Shown here one piece after another: positions 18,626-25,906 of a stretch of 42,301 nucleotides of DNA. Each line of letters begins with the position of its first letter. Positions within the stretch are counted from its first letter, which is position 1. Made by a program: the position numbers and the translations under genes. Location: contig QFOD01000031.1 of NCBI GenBank assembly GCA_003241055.1, positions 1 through 42,301 of the forward strand, written 5' to 3'. Below the pieces are notes generated by a model. The model worked only from the letters and a program-made list of their open reading frames with translations. It searched no databases and was not told the DNA's origin. This DNA comes from Roseateles depolymerans. Lineage in GTDB: Bacteria; Pseudomonadota; Gammaproteobacteria; Burkholderiales; Burkholderiaceae_C.

Positions 18626-19321
18626 ATGTTCAGCAACAAGCCCACCCCCGCCCCGCACAGCCTGCGCGTGCTCGCCGCGCTGCTGCGCTACCCCGACGCC
18701 GATTTCCGCGCCGCCATCCCCGAACTCGTGCAGGCCCTGCAGCGCGAGGCCGCGCTGCCCGCCGCCCGCCAGGAGGAGCTGTGCTCGCTGCTGCAGCGCC
18801 TGCAGCGCGACGACCCCTTCGCCGTCGAGGCCGATTTCGTCGACCTCTTCGACCGCGGCCGCGGCACCGCCCTGCACCTGTTCGAGCACATCCACGGCGA
18901 CTCGCGCGATCGCGGCCCCGCCATGATCGACCTGCAGCAAACCTACGAGCGCGCCGGCCTCTACCTCGCGCCCGGCGAGCTGCCCGACCACCTCTCGGTG
19001 GTGCTGGAGTTCGCCAGCACCCAGCCGGCCCGCGAGGCGCGCGACTTCCTTGCCGAAATCGCCCACATCGCACGGGCCATCTTCAGCGCACTGCAACGCC
19101 GTCAGAGCACCTACGCCAGCGTGCTGGCTGCCGTGCTGGAGCTGGCCGGCGAGCGCGCCGAGCGCGTCGAGATCCCGCCCGAACCCGAGCTCGACGAGGA
19201 CTGGGCCGAGCCCGAAGCCTTCGGCGGCTGCTCGTCGGCCGGCCAGTCGCGGCCCGAGCAGCCACAACCCATCCACATCGTGCGCAAGACCCGCGCAACT
19301 CAACCGGGAGCCCAGGCATGA
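18626..19321 (+). CDS. narJ: Nitrate reductase assembly chaperone NarJ
   Basis: A 231-residue system-specific chaperone of the TorD/NarJ superfamily that guides molybdenum cofactor insertion into apo-NarG and membrane attachment of NarGH. The signature LRYPDADFRAAIPEL is near the N-terminus, and the core motif FVDLFDRGRGTALHLFEHIH with GDSRDRG is at about residues 70-97. The C-terminus is acidic then low-complexity. TGAGGAGGGCCAGC precedes the ATG. Its stop overlaps the narI start by four bases. Confidence 0.95.
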   Translation: MFSNKPTPAPHSLRVLAALLRYPDADFRAAIPELVQALQREAALPAARQEELCSLLQRLQRDDPFAVEADFVDLFDRGRGTALHLFEHIHGDSRDRGPAMIDLQQTYERAGLYLAPGELPDHLSVVLEFASTQPAREARDFLAEIAHIARAIFSALQRRQSTYASVLAAVLELAGERAERVEIPPEPELDEDWAEPEAFGGCSSAGQSRPEQPQPIHIVRKTRATQPGAQA

Positions 19322-20013
19322 ACGCCGTTCACAACTTCCTGTTCGTCGTCTACCCCTACATCTGCCTGGCCGTCTTCCTGATGGGCAGCCTGGCCCGCTT
19401 CGACCGCGACCAGTACACCTGGAAGAGCGACAGCTCCCAGCTGCTGCGCAAGCGCGGCATGAACTGGGCCAGCAACCTGTTCCACGCGGGCATCCTGTTC
19501 CTGATGGTGGGCCACACCGTGGGCATGCTGACGCCACATGCGCTCTACGAACATGTCATCAGCGCGGCGAACAAGCAGATGCTGGCCATCGTCGCGGGCG
19601 GCGTGGCGGGCACGTTCTGCTTCATCGGCCTGAGCATGCTGATCTGGCGCCGCATGACCGACCCGCGCATCCGCCTCACCAGCCACCGTACGGATCTCGC
19701 CATCCTGTGGATCCTGTGGGTGCAATTGAGCCTGGGCCTCATCACGCTGCCCTTCTCACTGGCGCACGCCGACGGCACGGTCATGCTGGTGCTGTCAGAC
19801 TGGGCCCAGCGCATCGTCACCTTTAATCCCGACGCGAGCGGCCTCGTGCACCTGGCCTGGCCTTACAAGGTTCACATGGTGCTGGGCATGACCATCTTCC
19901 TGCTCTTCCCCTTCAGCCGCCTCGTGCATGTTTGGAGCGGCCTGGCGTCGGTGTTCTATGTGCTGCGCCCCTACCAGGTCGTGCGCTCGCGCCGCCTGAA
20001 CCTGCCCAAGTGA
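19318..20013 (+). CDS. narI: Respiratory nitrate reductase gamma subunit NarI
   Basis: The membrane cytochrome b subunit that oxidises quinol and passes electrons to NarH. It has 231 residues and five hydrophobic helices. The haem-ligand histidines are at H56 and H66 (FHAGILFLMVGH) and at H186 and H204 (YKVHMVLG and RLVHVWS), essentially at E. coli positions. It starts inside the narJ stop (ATGA). The parvulin gene begins 7 bp after its stop, so the operon continues. Confidence 0.96.
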   Translation: MNAVHNFLFVVYPYICLAVFLMGSLARFDRDQYTWKSDSSQLLRKRGMNWASNLFHAGILFLMVGHTVGMLTPHALYEHVISAANKQMLAIVAGGVAGTFCFIGLSMLIWRRMTDPRIRLTSHRTDLAILWILWVQLSLGLITLPFSLAHADGTVMLVLSDWAQRIVTFNPDASGLVHLAWPYKVHMVLGMTIFLLFPFSRLVHVWSGLASVFYVLRPYQVVRSRRLNLPK

Positions 20014-20020
20014 GGTCGCC

Positions 20021-20770
20021 ATGCCGTATGTGAACGACATCGAGATCGCCGTTGCAGATGAAGCGCTGGACGATGAGGCCCTGCGCCAGCGCGCCTGCAC
20101 CGAGCTGCTGCGCCAGCGTGCCCAGGCCCTCGGCCTGCTGGCCATCGACGACCCGGCGCCCGTCGAGGGCGCGATCAGCGAAGAGGCGAGCCAGGCCATC
20201 GAGGCGCTGATCGCCCGCGAGCTGGCCGGCCCCGAGCCCGACGAGACGGCCTGCCGCCGCCACTACGACGCCAACGCCCGCCACTACGCCCGCGGCGAGC
20301 GCGTGCAGGTGCGCCACATCCTGTTCGCCGTCACGCCCGGCGTGGACGTGGGCCTGCTGCGCCAGCGCGCGGAAGCCCACCTGATCGGGCTGCGCGCCAG
20401 CGACGTGGCGGCCTTCGACGAAGCTGCCAAGACCCTGTCCAACTGCCCCAGCGGCGCCGAGGGTGGCCGCCTGGGCTGGTTGACGACGGAAGACTGCGCC
20501 CCTGAGTTCGCCAAGGAGCTGTTCGGCCGCAGCGAGATCGGCGTGCTGCCGCGCCTGCTGCACAGTCGCTTCGGCCTGCACATCGCCGCCATCGATGCGC
20601 GCGAGCCCGGCCAGTTGCCAGCCTTCGAGCAGGTGCGCGAGGCCGTGGCCCAGCGCATGCGCCAGCAGCACCAGATCAGCGCGCTGCGCCAGTATCTGCA
20701 GACTCTGGCCGCCGATGCGCGGCTGGAGGGTGTCGAGCTCCAGAAGGCTTCGTCGCCCCTGGTTCAGTAA
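20021..20770 (+). CDS. PpiC-type (parvulin) peptidyl-prolyl isomerase of the nar operon
   Basis: A 249-residue NifM/PpiC-like protein. A variable N-terminal helical part is followed by a parvulin domain (about 95-195) with VQVRHILFAV, GAEGGRLGWL, PEFAKELFG and SRFGLHIAAI. There is no signal peptide, so it acts in the cytoplasm. A PpiC-type gene directly after narI and before moaA is a known arrangement in pseudomonads and other denitrifiers. A role in folding or maturing the nitrate reductase is inferred from that position; direct evidence is not known to me. It is closely followed by the carbonic anhydrase gene. Confidence 0.88.
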   Translation: MPYVNDIEIAVADEALDDEALRQRACTELLRQRAQALGLLAIDDPAPVEGAISEEASQAIEALIARELAGPEPDETACRRHYDANARHYARGERVQVRHILFAVTPGVDVGLLRQRAEAHLIGLRASDVAAFDEAAKTLSNCPSGAEGGRLGWLTTEDCAPEFAKELFGRSEIGVLPRLLHSRFGLHIAAIDAREPGQLPAFEQVREAVAQRMRQQHQISALRQYLQTLAADARLEGVELQKASSPLVQ

Positions 20771-20774
20771 GGCC

Positions 20775-21461
20775 ATGCCTGACGAGCTGCTCGAACGCCT
20801 GCGGCGCTTCCAGACGGACGCCTTCCCGCAGCAGCGCTCGCTGTTCCGGCAGCTCGTCGACGACGGCCAGCATCCGCTGACGCTCTTCATCGGCTGTTCC
20901 GATTCCCGTCTCGTTCCGTACCTGCTGACTGGCACCGGGCCGGGCGAACTCTTCCTGGTCCGCAACGTCGGCGCCTTCGTGCCGCCCTATGACCAGAGCC
21001 AGGGCTTCCACGGCACGGCAGCGGCCATCGAGTTCGCAGTGCTCAATCTGCAGGTGCGCCGCATCATCGTCTGCGGCCACAGCCACTGTGGCGCCATCCG
21101 AGCGCTGTACGGCGAAGTTCCTCCGGCGGCGCAGAACCTCACGCGCTGGTTGGATCTGGGCCGCGAGGCCGCGCTACCGGTGGCCGAGCCCGGGCCCGAG
21201 GTGATGCGTCGCACCGAGCAGCGCGCCGTCGTGCTGCAGCTGGAGCGGCTGATGGACTACCCCATGGTGCGCGAGCGCGTCGAGGCCCGCGCGCTGACGC
21301 TGCACGGCTGGCACTACGTCATCGAGGACGGCGAGGTGCATGTCTTCGACGTGGCCGTCGGCGCCTTCGTGCCCGCCTCGCGGGCCGACAACGCCGGCAC
21401 CGGGCCCTATCTGTTGGGCGACGACGACAGCATGGATGCCAGCGGCATCCCGAGCGTCTAG
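20775..21461 (+). CDS. Beta-class carbonic anhydrase
   Basis: Interconverts CO2 and bicarbonate with a zinc ion. The 228 residues contain the beta-class motifs CSDSR (C41, D43, R45) and GHSHCGA (zinc ligands H102 and C105), plus LVRNVGAFVPPY and GTAAAIEFAV. ATG 20775 is four bases after the parvulin stop, so the gene is in the nar transcription unit. Carbonic anhydrase is not a classical nar gene; it may supply bicarbonate or manage pH under anaerobic respiration (inference). Its last codons overlap convergently by four bases with the small gene on the other strand. Confidence 0.93.
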   Translation: MPDELLERLRRFQTDAFPQQRSLFRQLVDDGQHPLTLFIGCSDSRLVPYLLTGTGPGELFLVRNVGAFVPPYDQSQGFHGTAAAIEFAVLNLQVRRIIVCGHSHCGAIRALYGEVPPAAQNLTRWLDLGREAALPVAEPGPEVMRRTEQRAVVLQLERLMDYPMVRERVEARALTLHGWHYVIEDGEVHVFDVAVGAFVPASRADNAGTGPYLLGDDDSMDASGIPSV

Positions 21462-21850
21462 CCGATCAGCACGACCTCACCGGCCGGATTGAAGGGCAGC
21501 AGGCCGCCGAACTCGCCGGTCTCCACTCGCTTGACCAACAGCTCCAGCATGCGACCGACCTCGCTGGCCGTCGTGCGCCCGACCAGCGCGGCGGTGAACA
21601 TCAGCTGCCAGGCCGGCCCGGCGTGGCGCGCCTCGGCGGCCAGGGCGTCGAAGTCGACCAGCTCGGCGGGATCCTTGTCCACGCACATCAGCGGGCGCAG
21701 CACGCCACCTTCACCAGCGGCATGCGCGGCGCGCTGCGCAGGCGTGGCGTCGGGCTCGCATTCAGCCGTGGCGAAGACCATCAGTAGCCGTTGCGGCTCG
21801 GGCTGGTCGCGGGCCATGGCCAGCAGGTCGTTGAAATGCTCGATGTTCAT
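21458..21850 (-). CDS. Small conserved protein, often annotated 'ribonucleotide reductase subunit alpha'
   Basis: A 130-residue cytoplasmic protein beginning MNIEHFNDLLAMARDQPEPQ, with LLMVFATAECEPDATP, LRPLMCVDKDPAELVDFDAL and a C-terminal FGGLLPFNPAGE. Homologues in Burkholderiales databases often carry a ribonucleotide reductase label, but I see no ribonucleotide reductase domain, and the size rules out a catalytic subunit. Function is unknown. It is the only leftward gene in the nitrate block, divergent from moaA and convergent with the carbonic anhydrase. Confidence 0.75.
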   Translation of the reverse strand: MNIEHFNDLLAMARDQPEPQRLLMVFATAECEPDATPAQRAAHAAGEGGVLRPLMCVDKDPAELVDFDALAAEARHAGPAWQLMFTAALVGRTTASEVGRMLELLVKRVETGEFGGLLPFNPAGEVVLIG

Positions 21851-21992
21851 GGCGGGAACAGTAACGCGACAGCCGGGCCGCGTGTGAGGCGGGCGGACGA
21901 TGCGGCCATCCGCCAAAGGGACTAGATGGTCGGCGGCGCCGTCCTGCCACGGCCGGATGGGACGGGACAGGCCCAATCCGCAAAATGCCGAC

Positions 21993-23093
21993 ATGGACGC
22001 GAGGACTGCCCCGTTGCTCTGGATGCCCCGCCTTGTGCCCAAGGCCGAGCCGGCCGCGCCGTTGGACGGAAGGCTGCGCGACCGTCGCCACCGCCCCTGG
22101 CGCGACCTGCGCATCTCGCTGACCGACCGCTGCAATTTTCGCTGCGGCTACTGCATGCCCCGCAGCCGCTTCGGTCCCGGCCACCGCTTCCTGCCGCACG
22201 CTCAGCTGCTGAACTTCGACGAGATAACCCAGGTCGCCCGCGAAGCGCTGGCGCTGGGCGTTCGCACACTGCGCCTGACCGGCGGCGAGCCGCTGCTGCG
22301 GCGCGACCTGGCCGTGCTGGTCCGCCAGCTCGCCGCGCTTCGCACGCTGGAGGGCACGCCGCCCGACCTCGCATTGACGACCAACGGCAGCCTGCTCGCC
22401 GGCCAGGCGCAGGCGCTGCGCGACGCCGGCCTGTGCCGCGTCACCGTCAGCCTGGACGCGCTGGACGATGCCGTCTTTCAGCGAATGAACGATGTCGGCT
22501 TCCCGGTCGCCGAGGTACTGCGCGGGCTCGACGCGGCACAACGCGCGGGCTTCGAGCGCATCAAGGTCAACATGGTGGTGCGCCGCGGCGTCAACGACGG
22601 CGAGGCGCTGCCGCTGGCCGAGCACTTCCGCGGTAGCGGGATGGTGCTGCGCTTCATCGAGTTCATGGACGCCGGCTGCCACAACGGCTGGAAGATGGGC
22701 GAGGTGATGCCAAGCGACGAACTGCGCGCACGCATCGCCGCGATCTGGCCGCTGGAGCCCATGCAGGCGACGCGCGGCGGCGAAACCGCCCAGCGATGGC
22801 GCTATGCCGATGGCGCGGGCGAGATCGGCTTCATCAGCAGCGTCAGCCACGCCTTCTGCGGCGACTGCACGCGCGCCCGCCTCACGGCAAACGGGCGCCT
22901 CTTCACCTGTCTCTTCGCGGCGCACGGCCACGAGTTGCGTTCGTTGTTGCGAGAAGCGCGAAATGTCGATGGTCTATTGCGTGCGCGCCTGGCAGAGATC
23001 TGGGCTGGACGAAGCGATGCCTACTCCGAGCAGCGCGAGCAGTTGCGCTCGGTTCGGCATGACCGCGCCGACATGAACGTGCTTGGCGGCTGA
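21993..23093 (+). CDS. moaA: GTP 3',8-cyclase MoaA
   Basis: A radical SAM enzyme that, with MoaC, turns GTP into cyclic pyranopterin monophosphate, the first step of molybdenum cofactor synthesis. The 366 residues have the SAM-binding cluster motif CNFRCGYC (C47, C51, C54), RLTGGEPLLRRDL, SLDALDD and the C-terminal second [4Fe-4S] site CGDCTRARL...LFTC, and end in the conserved Gly-Gly tail (NVLGG). ATG 21993 is preferred; no strong ribosome binding site is visible, and 22023 is an alternative. A moaA at the end of nar operons presumably boosts cofactor supply for NarG. Confidence 0.95.
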   Translation: MDARTAPLLWMPRLVPKAEPAAPLDGRLRDRRHRPWRDLRISLTDRCNFRCGYCMPRSRFGPGHRFLPHAQLLNFDEITQVAREALALGVRTLRLTGGEPLLRRDLAVLVRQLAALRTLEGTPPDLALTTNGSLLAGQAQALRDAGLCRVTVSLDALDDAVFQRMNDVGFPVAEVLRGLDAAQRAGFERIKVNMVVRRGVNDGEALPLAEHFRGSGMVLRFIEFMDAGCHNGWKMGEVMPSDELRARIAAIWPLEPMQATRGGETAQRWRYADGAGEIGFISSVSHAFCGDCTRARLTANGRLFTCLFAAHGHELRSLLREARNVDGLLRARLAEIWAGRSDAYSEQREQLRSVRHDRADMNVLGG

Positions 23094-23501
23094 TAGTGCC
23101 AAAGCTCGGTTTTCCATCATGAATCTGCGACCGCGTATTTCAACGCCATCTCATTTGCCATTGGCCGACTCCTGAGCGCCACCTGACTACGTGACCGCAG
23201 CGCCCGGTAGGTAGGTTCGCCGTCAATCGCTGCCAGTCCGCCACTTCCATTGCGTTCGCCCCCTGCTCTTGGTCCTGATCGCGATCTCTGCATACGACTC
23301 CCGGTCGCATGTCCGGTGATGAAACTAGCGGACACTCGCCCCATCGGTGGCGAATGACTCAGTACAGCCTTGACCTGCCGGACGGCGGCCTGAAACGTCC
23401 GGCCGCTTGTGGCCGAATCCTCCAGCTCGACTTGTCACTTCAAAGCTGCCCCCCAGCTCCTGGCGCATCCTGAAAGGCCCTCAACTCGATGGGAGACCAT
23501 C
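23094..23501. other. Gene-free gap after moaA with a degenerate repeat
   Basis: About 400 bp. The segment 23350-23379 resembles 3861-3890 upstream of nnrS, sharing GCGAATGACTCAG and an imperfect continuation. Frames through this gap show no protein family character. GGGAGACCATC just before 23502 serves the next gene. Confidence 0.45.
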
Positions 23502-24125
23502 ATGGGTAACGAAGGCAACGCCGTGCATCGCGAGCCGTGGAACAAGGGCAAGCTGGTTGGGCAAAAGGCGCCGTTCAAGCTCAAGGACATCTGGGCCCTA
23601 CGCGTCCGGCTACAGATGGAGGGCCGGGTTCGCGAACTGGCACTCTTCAATCTTGGCATCGACAGCAAGCTGCGAGGTTGCGATCTGGTCGGCCTCAAGG
23701 TTCGCGACGTGTGCCATGGCGACCAGGTGGCTGCACGCGCCATCGTGGTCCAGCACAAGACACAGCGCCCAGTCCAGTTCGAGATCACGCAGGCCGCTCG
23801 AGACGCCGTGCAGGCATGGATCAAGCGGGCGGGCCTCAGGGCCGAGGACTACCTTTTCCCAAGCCGGCTGCACGACTCGCCGCATCTCGGCACGCGTCAG
23901 TACGCCAGGATCCTCGGGCACTGGGTCGACGAACTGGGTCTTGACCGTGCCGACTATGGGACGCACTCGATGCGGCGAACGAAGGCGACGCTGATCTACC
24001 GGCGCACAAAGAATCTCCGCGCAGTGCAACTGTTGCTTGGACATTCCAAGCTGGAGTCGACTGTGAGGTACCTCGGAATCGAGGTCGATGACGCCCTGGA
24101 GATCTCTGAACAGACGGAAATCTGA
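23502..24125 (+). CDS. Compact tyrosine recombinase/integrase
   Basis: A 207-residue site-specific recombinase consisting of little more than the catalytic domain. The expected residues are visible: R58 (DSKLRGCDLVGL), K86 (VVQHKTQRP), H155 and R158 (THSMRRTKA), H181 (LLGHSKLEST) and the nucleophile Y190 (VRYLGIEVDDAL). No separate core-binding domain is present, as in FimB/FimE-sized enzymes. GGGAGA lies before the ATG. It marks the border between the nitrate block and the accessory region. Its target sites are unknown; the large imperfect palindrome at 24365-24432 lies 240 bp downstream. Confidence 0.88.
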   Translation: MGNEGNAVHREPWNKGKLVGQKAPFKLKDIWALRVRLQMEGRVRELALFNLGIDSKLRGCDLVGLKVRDVCHGDQVAARAIVVQHKTQRPVQFEITQAARDAVQAWIKRAGLRAEDYLFPSRLHDSPHLGTRQYARILGHWVDELGLDRADYGTHSMRRTKATLIYRRTKNLRAVQLLLGHSKLESTVRYLGIEVDDALEISEQTEI

Positions 24126-24364
24126 AGTCGTCGACCGCGGCTGCGCCGCTTGACCGTCCGTGTTGTCGGCGCGGCCGCCGTAGATGTCGGCTGTGTGATG
24201 CCGCGCTGAACTGGCAGTCAGTCCCGCTACGGAGCAGCCACTGGCCCGGTATTCACCACCCATCCGGCCAACACAAGCCTGACGCGGGCCGAACCCGACC
24301 AGCTCCGAGCGCGCGTGCTTGTAGGCCAGGCGCACTAACTAGCGACCGCCAGTCGCAGAACTAT

Positions 24365-24432
24365 GGCGCCAGTCGCAATTAACTCGGCGCCCTACGCTAC
24401 GCGTAAGGCGCCAAAGTAATTGCTCTGGCGCG
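24365..24432. repeat. Large imperfect palindrome near the tyrosine recombinase
   Basis: Core arms 24375-24397 and 24401-24423 match at about 19 of 23 positions around a 3-base centre. The pairing continues outward with GCGCCAG-type sequence to about 24365 and 24432. Shared blocks are GCAATTA, GGCGCC and TACGC. This could be a recombination site, a palindromic repeat element or an end of a decayed element. Confidence 0.6.
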
Positions 24433-24664
24433 CAAGGTAGATCAAGGACTTGGCGGGTCCCGCGCCACAGCCTTCAACCAGGCAGTGCACTACTTAGTGC
24501 GACTGACCTTCGAGCGCGCCAAAGTTCTTGCACCAGCATCTTGGCGGGTCCTTGGGGCCCCGTTTCGTCCAGACTGGTCGGCATGGCGGACGCTCTTTGA
24601 ACAGGGCTCAACAGCGGCTCTTCAAGGACGGGTCTTGAACCCGCCCCAACTTCATCGACCTGGC

Positions 24665-24687
24665 GCGGGGTGCTTTGTGCACCCCGC
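24665..24687. repeat. Perfect 9-bp hairpin
   Basis: GCGGGGTGC (24665-24673), loop TTTGT, GCACCCCGC (24679-24687). No T-run follows, so it is not a typical intrinsic terminator. Function unknown. Confidence 0.55.
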
Positions 24688-25037
24688 ACGCCCTCCCGCG
24701 TCGAGGCGCGCCTCGGAGTTGCTGTTCAAGCCGGGTCGGTGGCCCCGGCCTATGAACTGTCCGGACTTTGTGAACTTGAGTCTGGGCGGGTCATCCGGTC
24801 GTTGGCGATGCGCCAGCTCGCCTGGGAACAGCTTTAGCGTGGGTGCTGCTGTTGTGCCCAACTTGTCCGGGCGGGTTTGAGCAACTGTCCGGCTTTTGTG
24901 AAGCTGGGAACGGCCGGTCCTGCGACCAGCACAGATGCCTCGTCGATCTCTTCTATGGCGATCGGGAGATTGATTGATCCGCCATACATACTTATGCGAG
25001 TAATATAGATAAATGCGCCGAATGCATTTTTATACTT

Positions 25038-25074
25038 GAGTTACTATACAACATGGCTTGTTGTATAGTAACTC
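25038..25074. repeat. Perfect 16-bp AT-rich inverted repeat
   Basis: GAGTTACTATACAACA (25038-25053) and TGTTGTATAGTAACTC (25059-25074) are exact reverse complements around a 5-base loop TGGCT. It is AT-rich, in a GC-rich genome, and lies about 270 bp upstream of the zinc-finger/recombinase/ParB operon. It might be an operator, a ParB-type binding site or part of the serine recombinase crossover region. Confidence 0.7.
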
Positions 25075-25341
25075 CCCCTGATCGCGGATCGATCTCGATT
25101 TTCATTTGCGCTCGCCGCTTGCGCATTCAAAAAGTCCGGTGCAAGTCGTTGATTTAATTGACTCAAAGCTGACGCGCCCGGGATTGAAATTTCTCCCGCA
25201 ACATATCACCATGCAGCCCTGAGTTTCTGAAGGCTCGCCAGCGGGAACGGCAGTGCGGCGCACTTGTTCGGCACGTCGTCGGGTCAAGGTCGTGACCCTG
25301 ACGGCCCGCCGGGTGGGCCCCGCAGTTCCCGAGGAGCAGTC

Positions 25342-25848
25342 ATGGCTCAAATGGTCTGTGCTTTCTGCGGCCAGGAGTTCCTGGCGCGCCCTCAAACGCC
25401 CAAGCAGACCTACTGCTCGGATCGGGACTGCCAGCGAGAGCGGCGCCGGCGCTGGACGCGGGCCAAGCTCGAATCCGACCCGGACTACCGGGCCAACCAG
25501 CTGGCGGCCCAGCGGGCCTGGCACGCCCGCCACCCAGAGTACTGGCGCACCTACCGCGGACGAAAGGGACCGGACGCACCGTCGGCGCCGTCGCGGCCGA
25601 CGGATGCAACAAGTGACGCGTCAATTTGTGGAGCCGATCTGATCTCCGGCCGCTGCTGGATGGAGATCCTCACTCAGGATCCAGATGGAAAACAGCAGGT
25701 CTGGCGTGTCGAGATGGCGCTGACGCGTCCAGCGGCCCTGCAACATGAACGCGTGCAAACAGAGGACTCGTGGCCGGCGCCCGCTACACCGCCTAATGTC
25801 CCGTTGCACGGCTTCGAAATCCCGGTGAGCGTTCGGCGGGACGCCTGA
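25342..25848 (+). CDS. Small zinc-finger protein heading the recombinase operon
   Basis: 168 residues. The N-terminus has a probable zinc-binding module C-A-F-C-G...Y-C-S-D-R-D-C (about residues 6-30) followed by the strongly basic helix RERRRRWTRAKLESDPDYRA and RAWHARHPEYWRTYRG, which suggests DNA or RNA binding. The C-terminal half (about 95-168) is less charged with no recognised fold. ATG 25342 has GAGGAGCAGTC upstream. It precedes the serine recombinase by 58 bp in the same direction and could be its regulator or accessory factor; this is inferred from position and charge only. Confidence 0.72.
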   Translation: MAQMVCAFCGQEFLARPQTPKQTYCSDRDCQRERRRRWTRAKLESDPDYRANQLAAQRAWHARHPEYWRTYRGRKGPDAPSAPSRPTDATSDASICGADLISGRCWMEILTQDPDGKQQVWRVEMALTRPAALQHERVQTEDSWPAPATPPNVPLHGFEIPVSVRRDA

Positions 25849-25906
25849 TCTGCCTCTCAAGGTCCGAGGTGCGTGCCTCCCCATCGCTCAAGGAGCGGAG
25901 ACGGTC

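Larger units (their letters stand above)
24126..25341. other. 1.2-kb gene-free accessory spacer rich in inverted repeats
   Basis: No frame here has protein character. It holds three separate inverted repeats, listed separately: 24365-24432, 24665-24687 and 25038-25074. It also holds two copies of CTTGGCGGGTCC (about 24449 and 24540), and an AT-rich patch around 24970-25080 that contrasts with the GC-rich surroundings. The AT-rich end lies about 270 bp before the zinc-finger gene and may carry its promoter. Confidence 0.5.

Noticed and set aside
4384..19537. Several long reverse-strand open frames opposite nnrS, narX, narK, narG, narH and narJ
   Set aside because: They are side effects of high GC content. 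Their translations are His/Gln/Arg/Ala-rich with no domain, while the forward genes are well-known families.
24485..24880. 131-codon frame in the spacer after the tyrosine recombinase
   Set aside because: No protein character, and it spans a hairpin and repeat motifs.
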